DNA of 64,000 nucleotides. Source: Pelagivirga sediminicola. GTDB lineage: Bacteria; Pseudomonadota; Alphaproteobacteria; Rhodobacterales; Rhodobacteraceae. The position numbers were made by a program, and so were the translations under genes. Every line of letters begins with the position of its first letter. Positions within the stretch are counted from its first letter, which is position 1. The notes under the pieces were generated by a model. It searched no databases and was not told the DNA's origin. It worked only from the letters and a program-made list of their open reading frames with translations. The DNA is taken from assembly GCF_003072125.1 (NCBI RefSeq), contig NZ_QCYH01000002.1, positions 310,001-374,000 on the forward strand, read 5' to 3'. Below, piece by piece: positions 35,795 to 43,976 of this stretch.

Positions 35795-35834
35795 AAAAAA
35801 AAGGCGCGGGGGACGTTACCCTCGCGCCTTTTTT
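35795..35834. terminator. Bidirectional terminator between ccoS and dacA-type gene
   Basis: An A8 run and GGCGCG, a roughly 14-nt interior, then CGCGCC and T6: a symmetrical stem flanked by A- and T-runs, so it can terminate both the ccoGHIS transcript and the convergent carboxypeptidase transcript. Confidence 0.88.
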
Positions 35835-35863
35835 ATGGCGGATGACAGATTGCGGCGGATTAC

Positions 35864-37369
35864 TCAGCCCGGCTCGATCATGAAGCAGGTGATCTGCCGC
35901 GATTGCAGCCTGCGGCAGGCCAGATCGGCGGTCTCGCGGGTCAACCCCATGAAATTCGCGTCATAGCCGTTGGAGCGGTTGACGACCTTGCGCAGCGAGC
36001 CGTCCAGCGTGCTCATTTCGCTCAGCGCGGTTTTCAGCAGGATCTTGCGCGCGGCGTACTGGCTGGGATAGCGCCCGACATTAATGCCCCAGTTGCGCCC
36101 GCCCGAGGTGGAGACGCGCGTGACGACCTCCTGAATCGGATCCTCGTCGCTGGTCTGAAGGCTGGCGAGGGTCAGGTCGGTCGGACGGTGCACCGGCTTG
36201 ACCGTGGCGGGAACGGTTGCCGCGACCTGGATGACATTTTCGGGCGACGCGCCCGATTGCGTCGCAAGGGGCTGCTCGGCGCCGGGCAGGGTGGCGGCGG
36301 CCACCTCGACCTCCTGCGCGGCCTTCAGCGCCTTTTCGATGTCGTCCTGCGAGGCGACCAGCACCGGCGTATCGGGCACCGGGCGCAATCTGGGGCGCAG
36401 GCTGGATTTCACGGCCGCCGCGGCGACCAGACGCACGGTTTTACCTGCAACGCCCTGCTCCTCGCTGTCGCCGGCGGTGCGGATGACCTGCGTGCTGCCG
36501 CGGCCCATATAGACGGGCTTGGCCGGGCGGTTGACTGCAACGCGGGTGGGGGCCTGCCTGAACCCGAGATCAAGCAGCTCGGCCACGCGTGCGTTGCGCG
36601 TCGCGGTCGACCGGCCGCCAAAGACCGTCGCGATCACACGCTCGCCGCCGCGCTCGGCGCTGGCGGTCAGGTTGAAACCGGCTGCGCGGGTATAGCCGGT
36701 CTTGATGCCATCGGCGCCGGAATAGTCGCGCAGCAGCTTGCGGTTGGTGTGATACACCTTGCCGATGCCCGCATCCGCGGTGATGCGCGAGAACAGGTTG
36801 TAATATCCGGGGTAGTCATAAAACAGGTGCCGCCCCATGATCGTCATGTCATGCGCGGTGGACAGGTGCCCCTCTTCGGTCAGGCCATGCGCGTTCTTGA
36901 AGGTCGTGCGGCTCATCCCGAGGGCCTGGGCCGTGCGGTTCATCCGGCGGGCAAACGCGGCCTCCGATCCTTCGAGCGCCTCGCCGATGGCGGTGGCCGC
37001 GTCATTGGCCGACTTCACCGCAGCCGCGCGGATCAGGTAGCGCAGCTTGATCCGCTGGCCCGATTTGAGGCCCAGCTTGCTGGGCGGCTCGGCCGCGGCG
37101 TTGCGGGTGATGGTGACTTCGTCATCCAGCCCGATCTCGCCGTGCTCGATCGCCTCGAAGGCGATGTAGAGCGTCATCATCTTGGTCAGGGAGGCCGGAT
37201 GAAGCCGGGCATCCGCGTTTTCCGAATGAAGCACCTTGCCCGATCTGGCATCCACCACATACGCCGCATAGGGCGCCGCAACCGCGCTCAGCGGAACGAT
37301 GATCAACATCCAGATCGTGGCAAATGCCCACAGACCCAGCCGGAATGACTGCCTGTTCCGCGTTTTCAT
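35864..37369 (-). CDS. D-alanyl-D-alanine carboxypeptidase with SPOR domain
   Basis: A 501-aa penicillin-binding protein of the DacA/S11 family, trimming peptidoglycan stem peptides. A signal peptide (LWAFATIWMLIIVPLSAVAAP) precedes the three S11 motifs: SLTK (SxxK), SAN (SxN), and KTGYTR (KTG). A 150-residue proline/alanine linker then leads to a C-terminal SPOR-like domain (WGINVGRYPSQYAARKILLKTAL ... ITCFMIEPG), which binds denuded glycan at septa. An in-frame ATG at 37423 adds 18 basic residues without a Shine-Dalgarno; 37369 was chosen. Convergent with ccoS. Confidence 0.93.
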   Translation of the reverse strand: MKTRNRQSFRLGLWAFATIWMLIIVPLSAVAAPYAAYVVDARSGKVLHSENADARLHPASLTKMMTLYIAFEAIEHGEIGLDDEVTITRNAAAEPPSKLGLKSGQRIKLRYLIRAAAVKSANDAATAIGEALEGSEAAFARRMNRTAQALGMSRTTFKNAHGLTEEGHLSTAHDMTIMGRHLFYDYPGYYNLFSRITADAGIGKVYHTNRKLLRDYSGADGIKTGYTRAAGFNLTASAERGGERVIATVFGGRSTATRNARVAELLDLGFRQAPTRVAVNRPAKPVYMGRGSTQVIRTAGDSEEQGVAGKTVRLVAAAAVKSSLRPRLRPVPDTPVLVASQDDIEKALKAAQEVEVAAATLPGAEQPLATQSGASPENVIQVAATVPATVKPVHRPTDLTLASLQTSDEDPIQEVVTRVSTSGGRNWGINVGRYPSQYAARKILLKTALSEMSTLDGSLRKVVNRSNGYDANFMGLTRETADLACRRLQSRQITCFMIEPG

Positions 37370-37503
37370 GGAACTACTCTTTTTTACTGCCTCGCGCCGC
37401 CGATTTCTTCGACTGACTTTCATTATTACGGCAAAGGTAGCACATGATTTGTTTCTAATAAAGTGTTCAATTCACTAGAGTTTACAAGGCGTGGCAATGG
37501 TCC

Positions 37504-37521
37504 GCCGCAAGATGTTGCGGC
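37504..37521. repeat. 7-bp hairpin downstream of the tag gene
   Basis: GCCGCAA-GATG-TTGCGGC is a perfect inverted repeat 40 bp beyond the tag stop codon in a 192-bp gap. It lacks a T-run in either direction. The AT-rich part of the gap (37370-37490) should hold the promoter of the carboxypeptidase gene. Confidence 0.4.
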
Positions 37522-37561
37522 ATGTCCCGCGTGGCGCACAACACCGGCCAATGTGGCAAAA

Positions 37562-38155
37562 TCATGGCGCGCGGGGCCTCGGCGACCGCCCCATGTCCGC
37601 CACGGCGGCGTGGCGCGGGCAACTGGTCACGTGATCGTTGACCAGCCCGCATGCCTGCATGAAGGCATAAACGATGGTGGGGCCGCAGAACTTGAAGCCG
37701 CGCTTCTTCATATCCTTCGAGATTTCGGTTGAAAGAGGCGTGTAGGCGGGCACGTCCGCAAGGCAGTCCCAGCGGTTCTGCACCGGTGCGCCGCCGACGC
37801 GGTCCCAAAGATAGCGGTCAAATCCCATCTCCGTCTCCACCTTCTGCCAGGCGCGGGCGTTGGCGATGGTGCCCTCGGTCTTTCCGCGGTGCCGCACGAT
37901 TCCCTTGTCGCTCAGCAGGCGCTGGACGTCCGCCTCGCCCCAAGTGGCGATGATGTCCGGATCGAACCCCTGAAACGCGGCGCGGAAATTGTCGCGCTTT
38001 TTAAGGATCGTGATCCAGCTGAGCCCGGCCTGAAACCCGTCGAGGATCAGTTTTTCCCACAAGGCGCGGCTGTCACGCTCGGGAACGCCCCATTCCGTGT
38101 CGTGATAGGCGATATAGATCTCTTCCTGGCCCACCCAGCCGCATCGCTCGGTCAT
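37562..38155 (-). CDS. tag: DNA-3-methyladenine glycosylase I
   Basis: A 197-aa base-excision repair enzyme removing 3-methyladenine. Structural zinc ligands are visible: MTERCGWV (Cys), YHDTEWG (His), and HVTSCPRH near the C-terminus (His, Cys). The substrate pocket motif WEKLILDGFQAGLSWITIL is intact. Start 38155 has CAGGAG seven bases upstream; in-frame ATGs at 38161 and 38176 are worse. It is divergent from the EAL gene across 88 bp. Confidence 0.94.
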   Translation of the reverse strand: MTERCGWVGQEEIYIAYHDTEWGVPERDSRALWEKLILDGFQAGLSWITILKKRDNFRAAFQGFDPDIIATWGEADVQRLLSDKGIVRHRGKTEGTIANARAWQKVETEMGFDRYLWDRVGGAPVQNRWDCLADVPAYTPLSTEISKDMKKRGFKFCGPTIVYAFMQACGLVNDHVTSCPRHAAVADMGRSPRPRAP

Positions 38156-38243
38156 CTGCATGCTCCTGCATTTCAAATTGTTCCTTTAAACCTTCCTTAG
38201 CGCATGGGGCGCAGATTGGGCGACAGTCAAATCGGAGCGACGC

Positions 38244-39086
38244 ATGATGGACCAACGCAAGGCGAAATGGGCGGATATTCCCGCAGGGCTTCAGGACCCG
38301 TTGTCATACGCCATTTCGGCGCGGGATCAGTCGACCATTGCCATGGTCGAGGAGGCGGTGCGCCACAAACAGGTAATGCTGGCGTTCCAGCCCGTGGTCC
38401 CGGCGGGCCAGACCGAACGCGTGGCGTTTTACGAGGGGCTGATCCGCATTCTGGACGACACCGGGCGAATCATCCCCGCCAAAGAATTCATCGGCGCGAT
38501 CGAGACGACCGAAACAGGGCGCATTATCGACTGCCTATCGCTGGAAAAGGGGCTCAGGACGCTGTCGATGCACTCGTCCTTGCGCCTGTCGATCAACATG
38601 TCCGCGCGCTCCATCGGGTATGGCCGCTGGATGCGCACGCTCAAGCGCGGCCTCGATGCCGATCCCACCGTGGGCGAGCGGCTGATACTCGAGATCACGG
38701 AAAGCTCCGCCATGCTGGTGCCTGATCTGGTGACGGGCTTCATGGCCGATCTTTCCGCGCGCGGTATCAGCTTTGCGCTGGATGATTTCGGCGCCGGTTT
38801 CACATCGTTCCGATATCTCAAGGATTTCTACTTTGACATCCTCAAGATCGATGGTCAGTTCATCCGCGGCATCGCCAATGATGCGAACAATCAGGTCCTG
38901 ACGACGGCGCTTGCCACGATCGCGCGGCAGTTCGACATGTTCACCGTCGCCGAAAGCGTCGAGCGCGCGGATGACGCCGCCTATCTGACCGCGATCGGCA
39001 TCGACTGCCTTCAGGGGTATTACTATGGCGCGCCATCGGTCAAACCGATCTGGCTGACGCCGGAGCCGCGCCTTGCGTCGGCATAG
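38244..39086 (+). CDS. EAL-domain cyclic-di-GMP phosphodiesterase
   Basis: A 280-aa protein made of a single EAL domain with no GGDEF, PAS or membrane segment. The ExLxR motif is YEGLIRI (E-G-L-I-R), and metal/catalytic residues are present in LSINMSARS, LILEITESS, ALDDFGAGFTS (DDFGxG), ILKIDGQFI and VAESVER. The key residues suggest an active phosphodiesterase that degrades cyclic-di-GMP. Start ATG 38244 follows GGAG; an adjacent ATG at 38247 is possible. Its targets are unknown. Confidence 0.9.
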   Translation: MMDQRKAKWADIPAGLQDPLSYAISARDQSTIAMVEEAVRHKQVMLAFQPVVPAGQTERVAFYEGLIRILDDTGRIIPAKEFIGAIETTETGRIIDCLSLEKGLRTLSMHSSLRLSINMSARSIGYGRWMRTLKRGLDADPTVGERLILEITESSAMLVPDLVTGFMADLSARGISFALDDFGAGFTSFRYLKDFYFDILKIDGQFIRGIANDANNQVLTTALATIARQFDMFTVAESVERADDAAYLTAIGIDCLQGYYYGAPSVKPIWLTPEPRLASA

Positions 39087-39121
39087 GGCGGCCGCGCGCT
39101 GCGGCGCGTGCCGTCCCGGTT

Positions 39122-39134
39122 GCCGCAGTGCGGC
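39122..39134. promoter_or_regulatory. Dyad GCCGCA-G-TGCGGC upstream of phaA
   Basis: A perfect 6-bp dyad with a one-base spacer, 96 bp upstream of phaA in the 143-bp gap after the EAL gene. It could be an operator for a regulator of phaAB; no binding partner is assigned. Confidence 0.3.
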
Positions 39135-39229
39135 GCATGCGATATGAAAAATGACAACGGGCAGGGGATGGTGCCGGCCACAAGCCGGATCGCCCCGGCG
39201 CCTGGCAACACCCTGTCGGAGGATTATCC

Positions 39230-40405
39230 ATGACAAATGTCGTTATCGCATCTGCCGCGCGCACTGCCGTAGGCTCGTTCGGGGGGGTGTTTGCGAACAC
39301 GCCCGCTCATGATCTTGGCACCGCCGTGCTGGAGGCGGTGGTCGCCCGCGCCGGTATTGACAAGTCCGAGGTGTCCGAGACGATCCTTGGCCAGGTTCTG
39401 ACCGCGGCCCAGGGGCAGAACCCGGCGCGCCAAGCGCACATCAACGCCGGTCTGCCGCAGGAAAGCGCGGCATGGAGCATCAACCAGGTTTGCGGTTCGG
39501 GCCTGCGCGCCGTCGCGCTGGGCGCGCAGCATATCCAGCTGGGCGATGCGGCGATCATCTGCGCCGGCGGTCAGGAAAACATGACGCTCAGCCCCCACGC
39601 TGCGCATCTGCGCAGCGGGCACAAGATGGGCGACGTGTCGATGATTGACACGATGATCCGCGACGGCCTTTGGGATGCTTTCAATGGCTATCATATGGGG
39701 CAGACCGCCGAAAACGTTGCCGATAAATGGTCGATCAGCCGCGAGATGCAGGACGAGTTCGCGCTGGCCAGCCAGAACAAGGCCGAGGCGGCGCAGAAGG
39801 CGGGCAAGTTCGACGACGAAATCGTGCCCTTCACCGTCAAGTCCCGCAAGGGCGAGACGGTCGTCGACAAGGACGAGTATATCCGCCACGGCGCCGTGAT
39901 CGAGGCGATGCAGAAGATGCGTCCGGCCTTTACCAAGGATGGCAGCGTGACCGCCGCCAATGCCAGCGGCATCAACGATGGCGCCGCCGCCACGCTGCTG
40001 ATGAGCGCCGAGGAGGCTGAAAAGCGCGGCATCGAGCCCTTGGCGCGCATCGTCAGCTACGCCACTGCGGGGCTGGATCCGGCGATCATGGGTGTGGGCC
40101 CCATTCATGCCTCGCGCCGGGCGCTGGAAAAGGCCGGCTGGAGCGTCGGCGATCTGGATCTGGTCGAGGCGAACGAGGCGTTCGCCGCCCAGGCTTGCGC
40201 GGTCAACAAGGACATGGGCTGGGATCCGTCCATCGTGAACGTCAATGGCGGCGCCATCGCGATCGGCCATCCCATCGGCGCTTCGGGCTGCCGGGTGCTG
40301 AATACGCTGCTGTTCGAGATGAAGCGCCGCGGCGCCAAGCGCGGTCTGGCCACGCTTTGCATCGGCGGCGGCATGGGCGTCGCCATGTGCGTCGAGCGCG
40401 GCTGA
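39230..40405 (+). CDS. phaA: Acetyl-CoA C-acetyltransferase (beta-ketothiolase)
   Basis: A 391-aa cytosolic thiolase condensing two acetyl-CoA to acetoacetyl-CoA, the first step to polyhydroxybutyrate. Catalytic Cys sits in [16 protein letters not shown] (about residue 88), the His in [15 protein letters not shown] (about 349), and the second Cys in [15 protein letters not shown] (about 379). Start [19 protein letters not shown] follows a GGAGG Shine-Dalgarno. A strong terminator separates it from phaB. Confidence 0.96.
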   Translation: MTNVVIASAARTAVGSFGGVFANTPAHDLGTAVLEAVVARAGIDKSEVSETILGQVLTAAQGQNPARQAHINAGLPQESAAWSINQVCGSGLRAVALGAQHIQLGDAAIICAGGQENMTLSPHAAHLRSGHKMGDVSMIDTMIRDGLWDAFNGYHMGQTAENVADKWSISREMQDEFALASQNKAEAAQKAGKFDDEIVPFTVKSRKGETVVDKDEYIRHGAVIEAMQKMRPAFTKDGSVTAANASGINDGAAATLLMSAEEAEKRGIEPLARIVSYATAGLDPAIMGVGPIHASRRALEKAGWSVGDLDLVEANEAFAAQACAVNKDMGWDPSIVNVNGGAIAIGHPIGASGCRVLNTLLFEMKRRGAKRGLATLCIGGGMGVAMCVERG

Positions 40406-40437
40406 TCGCACCCGGTTTCATTGCAGCCGATCTATCG

Positions 40438-40463
40438 GGCGCCCCGAAACGGGGCGCCTTTTT
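40438..40463 (+). terminator. Rho-independent terminator after phaA
   Basis: A 9-bp perfect stem (GGCGCCCCG / CGGGGCGCC) with AAA loop and T5 run, 33 bp after the phaA stop. phaB therefore needs its own promoter. Confidence 0.9.
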
Positions 40464-40578
40464 CTTATGCGCCGGCCGCCAATTGTCGATCCACGCGCAT
40501 CGGTTTGCAAGGATGTGGGCCGGGGCGCTAAGCTGGTGCAAACGGCGCCAATTGCGGGCGCAGGTGCAAAAAGTCATG

Positions 40579-40602
40579 GCGCAACATTATTGCGCGTTGA
40601 CA
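40579..40602 (+). promoter_or_regulatory. phaB operator and -35 element
   Basis: GCGCAA-N5-TTGCGC, a perfect 6-bp dyad (40579-40595), is followed at once by TTGACA (40597-40602), a consensus -35 hexamer; with a 17-bp spacer the -10 would be GTTACT, a poor match. A dyad next to the -35 suggests repression or activation of phaB by a dimer such as a PhaR-type regulator (inference). Confidence 0.5.
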
Positions 40603-40664
40603 GTGCCTTGGGTAACAGAGTTACTGGACGGCAGCGAAAGATCAATGGACTGGAGGATATGACC

Positions 40665-41387
40665 ATGGCAAGAACGGCACTCGTCACAGGGGGATCGCGG
40701 GGCATCGGCGCGGCGATTTCGAAGCAACTCAAGGCTGATGGTTGTAACGTCGCCGCCACCTATGCTGGCAATGATGAGGCGGCAAAGGCGTTCACCGACG
40801 AAACTGGAATCAAGACATACAAGTGGGATGTCGCGGATTACCAGCAAAGCGCGGACGGAATCGCGCAGGTCGAAAAGGATCTGGGACCGATCGACATCGT
40901 CGTTGCAAACGCGGGAATCACCCGCGACGCACCGTTTCACAAGATGACGCCCGAGCAGTGGCATCAGGTGATCGACACCAACCTGACCGGCGTTTTCAAC
41001 ACGATCCATCCCATCTGGCCCGGCATGCGCGAGCGAAAGTTCGGCCGTGTCATCGTCATCAGCTCGATCAACGGGCAAAAGGGCCAGTTCGCGCAGGTCA
41101 ATTATGCGGCGACGAAGGCGGGCGATCTGGGAATCGTCAAGAGCCTCGCGCAAGAAGGCGCGCGTGCGGGCATCACCGCGAACGCTGTCTGCCCCGGCTA
41201 TATCGCGACCGAAATGGTGATGGCTGTGCCCGAAAAGGTCCGCGAGGCCATCATCGGCCAGATCCCCACGGGCCGTCTGGGCGAGCCCGAAGAGATCGCG
41301 CGCTGCGTGTCGTTCCTGGCGGCCGACGGATCGGGGTTCATCAACGGATCGACGATTTCGGCGAATGGGGGCCAGTTCTTCGTCTGA
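40665..41387 (+). CDS. phaB: Acetoacetyl-CoA reductase
   Basis: A 240-aa short-chain dehydrogenase reducing acetoacetyl-CoA to (R)-3-hydroxybutyryl-CoA with NADPH. Visible: Rossmann TGGSRGIGAA, NAGITRD, the Ser of VISSINGQKGQFAQ, catalytic YAATKAG (Tyr-x3-Lys), and NAVCPGYIATEM. MARTALVTGG at 40665 has TGGAGG at 8 nt and gives the standard 240-residue length; an ATG two codons earlier is too close to that site. Confidence 0.96.
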   Translation: MARTALVTGGSRGIGAAISKQLKADGCNVAATYAGNDEAAKAFTDETGIKTYKWDVADYQQSADGIAQVEKDLGPIDIVVANAGITRDAPFHKMTPEQWHQVIDTNLTGVFNTIHPIWPGMRERKFGRVIVISSINGQKGQFAQVNYAATKAGDLGIVKSLAQEGARAGITANAVCPGYIATEMVMAVPEKVREAIIGQIPTGRLGEPEEIARCVSFLAADGSGFINGSTISANGGQFFV

Positions 41388-41408
41388 TCGGCGCTGCTGA
41401 AACGAAAA

Positions 41409-41435
41409 AAGGCCGACGCAAATCGCGTCGGCCTT
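41409..41435. terminator. Strong hairpin between phaB and the DUF465 gene
   Basis: GGCCGACGC-AAATC-GCGTCGGCC, a 9-bp stem preceded by an A6 run and followed by TT, lies between convergent genes. The A-run makes it a better terminator for the minus-strand small gene; the hairpin may also end phaB. Confidence 0.75.
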
Positions 41436-41462
41436 GTGCGTCACTGGCGCAGGGCGCCGCAA

Positions 41463-41630
41463 TCAGCTGCTGGAAAGACGTTCGATTTCTTCTTTCAGGC
41501 GAAGCTTTTGTTTTTTCATTTCATATACATCCAACGTACTGACACTCGGCGCGCGTTGCGCCTGATCCACTTTGGCCGACAGGTCCTGATGCTTTTTCTT
41601 CAGTTCCTCGATATGCGAAGCCAAGCTCAT
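41463..41630 (-). CDS. DUF465 (YdcH-type) small coiled-coil protein
   Basis: A 55-aa gene, missed by length filters. It begins MSLASHIEELKKKHQDLSAK and continues VDQAQRAPSVSTLDVYEMKK, ending LRLKEEIERLSSS: a helical hairpin with the K-x2-L-x2-E-I pattern of DUF465 proteins. GAGGAG stands at good distance from the ATG. Function unknown; usually cytosolic and abundant. It converges with phaB. Confidence 0.85.
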   Translation of the reverse strand: MSLASHIEELKKKHQDLSAKVDQAQRAPSVSTLDVYEMKKQKLRLKEEIERLSSS

Positions 41631-41811
41631 GTAAGCACTCCTCTTTGTTGTGTATGAAACTCACATGTGCAGTGCAGCACATTATTTCCACTCTGTCACG
41701 CTGCAGGCGCAGCATGGCGGCGAAATAATGCTAAGAAATGTCGCGGCTTTTTGGCACGTCGCGAAAAAGGACCGTCGCGCCGGGCCGTATTGGCGGGGCC
41801 CGCGGGGCGCT

Positions 41812-42033
41812 CTAGCCCTCTTCGGGCAGCTCGATACCGTTGTCTTTCAGCGTGCGCGCCGCGTCGGCGAAATCGTCGGGATGAACCATCAGGCGCCGTG
41901 GAAATATCCCGATGCCGCCCTCCAGAACGCTCATATTTACGTCCATTTCAAAGCAGTCTATACCCTCGCCCTGAAGCAGGGCCTGGGCGAATGCGATCGT
42001 CGCCATATCTGTGGTGCGCATGAGCAGTTTCAT
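41812..42033 (-). CDS. DUF2007 domain protein
   Basis: A 73-aa protein with the short DUF2007 fold: MKLLMRTTDMATIAFAQALLQGEGIDCFEMD, then IGIFPRRLMVHPDDFADAARTL. These are small beta-alpha signal-transduction-like proteins of unknown role. It sits divergent from ispB-like gene with a 61-bp gap. The 181-bp stretch 41631-41811 on its downstream side is AT-richer than its surroundings, with no gene I can support beyond the DUF465 promoter region. Confidence 0.82.
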   Translation of the reverse strand: MKLLMRTTDMATIAFAQALLQGEGIDCFEMDVNMSVLEGGIGIFPRRLMVHPDDFADAARTLKDNGIELPEEG

Positions 42034-42094
42034 GCGTGTGATCTAACCACGCGGACCGCTCTTGTCGAGCCGCGGATAGGCGATTGGGGATATT

Positions 42095-43090
42095 GTGGAT
42101 CAGATGGCAACCAAACCGCACGACAAACTGGCAGCCCGGTTCGCCGCCAAGCTGGCCTCCGTTGACGGGTTGATCCGCGCGCGCATGGAGTCGCGTCACG
42201 CGCCGCGCATTCCGCAGGTGACGGCGCATCTGGTCGGGGCAGGGGGCAAGCGTCTGCGCCCCATGCTGACCTTGGCGGCCGCCGAAATCTGCGGCTACCA
42301 AGGCGACAATGACGAAAAACTGGCCGCAACGGTCGAGTTCATTCACACGGCAACCTTGCTGCATGACGACGTTGTCGACGAGAGCAGCCAGAGGCGCGGG
42401 CGCGCCACCGCCAACCTTTTGTGGGACAACAAATCCAGTATTCTGGTGGGCGATTATCTGTTCGCGCGGTCCTTTCAGTTGATGGTCGAAACCGGCAGCC
42501 TGCGGGTGCTGGACATTCTGGCCGACGCCTCGGCGACGATCGCCGAGGGCGAGGTTTTGCAACTGACGGCGGCGCGCGATCTGGCGACGACCGAGGATAT
42601 TTATCTGCAGGTGGTGCGCGGCAAGACGGCGGCGCTGTTTTCCGCCGCGACAGAGGTGGGCGGCGTCATTGCCGGTGCAGGTGATGCGCAGTGCCGCGCG
42701 CTGCATGCCTATGGCGATGCGCTGGGAATCGCGTTTCAGATCGCGGACGATCTGCTGGATTTCCAAGGCGATAGCGGGGCGACAGGCAAGAATATCGGAG
42801 ACGATTTTCGCGAGCGCAAGCTGACCCTGCCGATCATCAAGGCGGTGGCGCAGGCGGATGACGCCGAGCGGGATTTCTGGCGCCGCACCATCGAGAAGGG
42901 CGATCAGCGCGAGGGCGATCTGGATCATGCGCTTGCGCTGATGCAAGGCCATGGCGCGCTGGACGCGGCGCGCGATGACGCGCTTGATTGGGCGCGGTGC
43001 GCAGGCGCGAGCCTGAAGGAGTTGCCCGCGCATCCGGTGCGCGACATGCTGGCGGACCTGGCCGATTACGTGGTTTCTCGCGTCGCGTGA
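42095..43090 (+). CDS. Polyprenyl diphosphate synthase (octaprenyl/decaprenyl type)
   Basis: A 331-aa trans-prenyltransferase that makes the quinone side chain from isopentenyl diphosphate. First aspartate-rich motif LLHDDVVDES, second QIADDLLDFQGD, with GGKRLRPMLTLAA near residue 50 and RKLTLPIIKA for diphosphate binding. The residues before the first DDxxD (TATLL) are small, as expected of long-chain enzymes; exact chain length cannot be read. Start is uncertain: GTG 42095 lies after GGGGA; ATG 42104 is an alternative. It is the start of a plus-strand singleton with ispE convergent. Confidence 0.9.
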   Translation: MDQMATKPHDKLAARFAAKLASVDGLIRARMESRHAPRIPQVTAHLVGAGGKRLRPMLTLAAAEICGYQGDNDEKLAATVEFIHTATLLHDDVVDESSQRRGRATANLLWDNKSSILVGDYLFARSFQLMVETGSLRVLDILADASATIAEGEVLQLTAARDLATTEDIYLQVVRGKTAALFSAATEVGGVIAGAGDAQCRALHAYGDALGIAFQIADDLLDFQGDSGATGKNIGDDFRERKLTLPIIKAVAQADDAERDFWRRTIEKGDQREGDLDHALALMQGHGALDAARDDALDWARCAGASLKELPAHPVRDMLADLADYVVSRVA

Positions 43091-43103
43091 GCGGCGCCCT
43101 GCG

Positions 43104-43976
43104 TCAGTCCGCGTTAAGGCAGGTGACGGCGACCCACCATCCCGGATGGCTTTCCTGAAGGCGGCCGGCCGCGCTGGCGGCGGTTTCGGCGTCGGCGTAG
43201 ATCCCGAAACAGGTGCCGCCCGATCCTGACATCCGCGTCAGCATGCAGCCCGGCGTGACCTCCAGCGTCGAGAAGACCTGCTCGATCACCGGCTCGCAGG
43301 AAATGGCGGCGTCTTGCAGGTCGTTGCGCTGCTTCTTGAGCCATTCGATCAAGGTGGCCGCGTCCGTGCCGCTGGGAATCGGATCCGGCATCGGGGCGTT
43401 GTCGCGCTTGGCGAGGCGCTTGAACACTTCGGTCGTCATCACGGGGATGTTGGGGTTGACCAGCACCGCATGCAGCTCCGGCAGGTCCGGCATGGGGACC
43501 ACCTGTTCGCCCACGCCGCTCATCCGCGCGGCGCCCGAGGGGGCGGCGCAGCAGACGGGCGCATCGGCGCCCAGGGGCAGGATGTCGCGCGGAATGGGCT
43601 TGCCGGTCAGTTCCGACAAGGCGCGAAGCGTGGCCGCCGCGTCGCTGGATCCGCCGCCGATACCGGCCGCGATGGGCAGCGTTTTTTCCAGCGTGATATG
43701 CGCATCGACCCCCATCATGCGCGCGGCGCGCAGCACCAGGTTGTCATCGCCGGGCGGCGTGCCTTCGGCCATGGGGCCGGTCAGATCGAGCGACAGCGCA
43801 TCGGCGCGCGTCACCGTGATGCGGTCGCCGATATCGGCGAACATCACGAGCGAATCAAGCATGTGATAGCCGTCATCGCGGCGGCCGGTCACATGCAGTG
43901 TCATGTTGATCTTGGCCGGGGCGAAAACCTCGGCCGTGTTGCCGTCCTGTGTGCGGCCCGATTGGTCATCCTTCAT
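43104..43976 (-). CDS. ispE: 4-diphosphocytidyl-2-C-methyl-D-erythritol kinase
   Basis: A 290-aa GHMP kinase of the MEP isoprenoid pathway. It has FAPAKINMTLHVTGRRDDGYHML, the ATP loop PIAAGIGGGSSDAAATLRAL, and the C-terminal MSGSGGTCFGIYADAE. Its N-terminus overlaps the end of the TPR gene by 11 bp, so they are co-transcribed. Converges with the prenyl synthase 13 bp away, a pairing that fits isoprenoid supply but may be coincidental. Confidence 0.94.
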   Translation of the reverse strand: MKDDQSGRTQDGNTAEVFAPAKINMTLHVTGRRDDGYHMLDSLVMFADIGDRITVTRADALSLDLTGPMAEGTPPGDDNLVLRAARMMGVDAHITLEKTLPIAAGIGGGSSDAAATLRALSELTGKPIPRDILPLGADAPVCCAAPSGAARMSGVGEQVVPMPDLPELHAVLVNPNIPVMTTEVFKRLAKRDNAPMPDPIPSGTDAATLIEWLKKQRNDLQDAAISCEPVIEQVFSTLEVTPGCMLTRMSGSGGTCFGIYADAETAASAAGRLQESHPGWWVAVTCLNAD

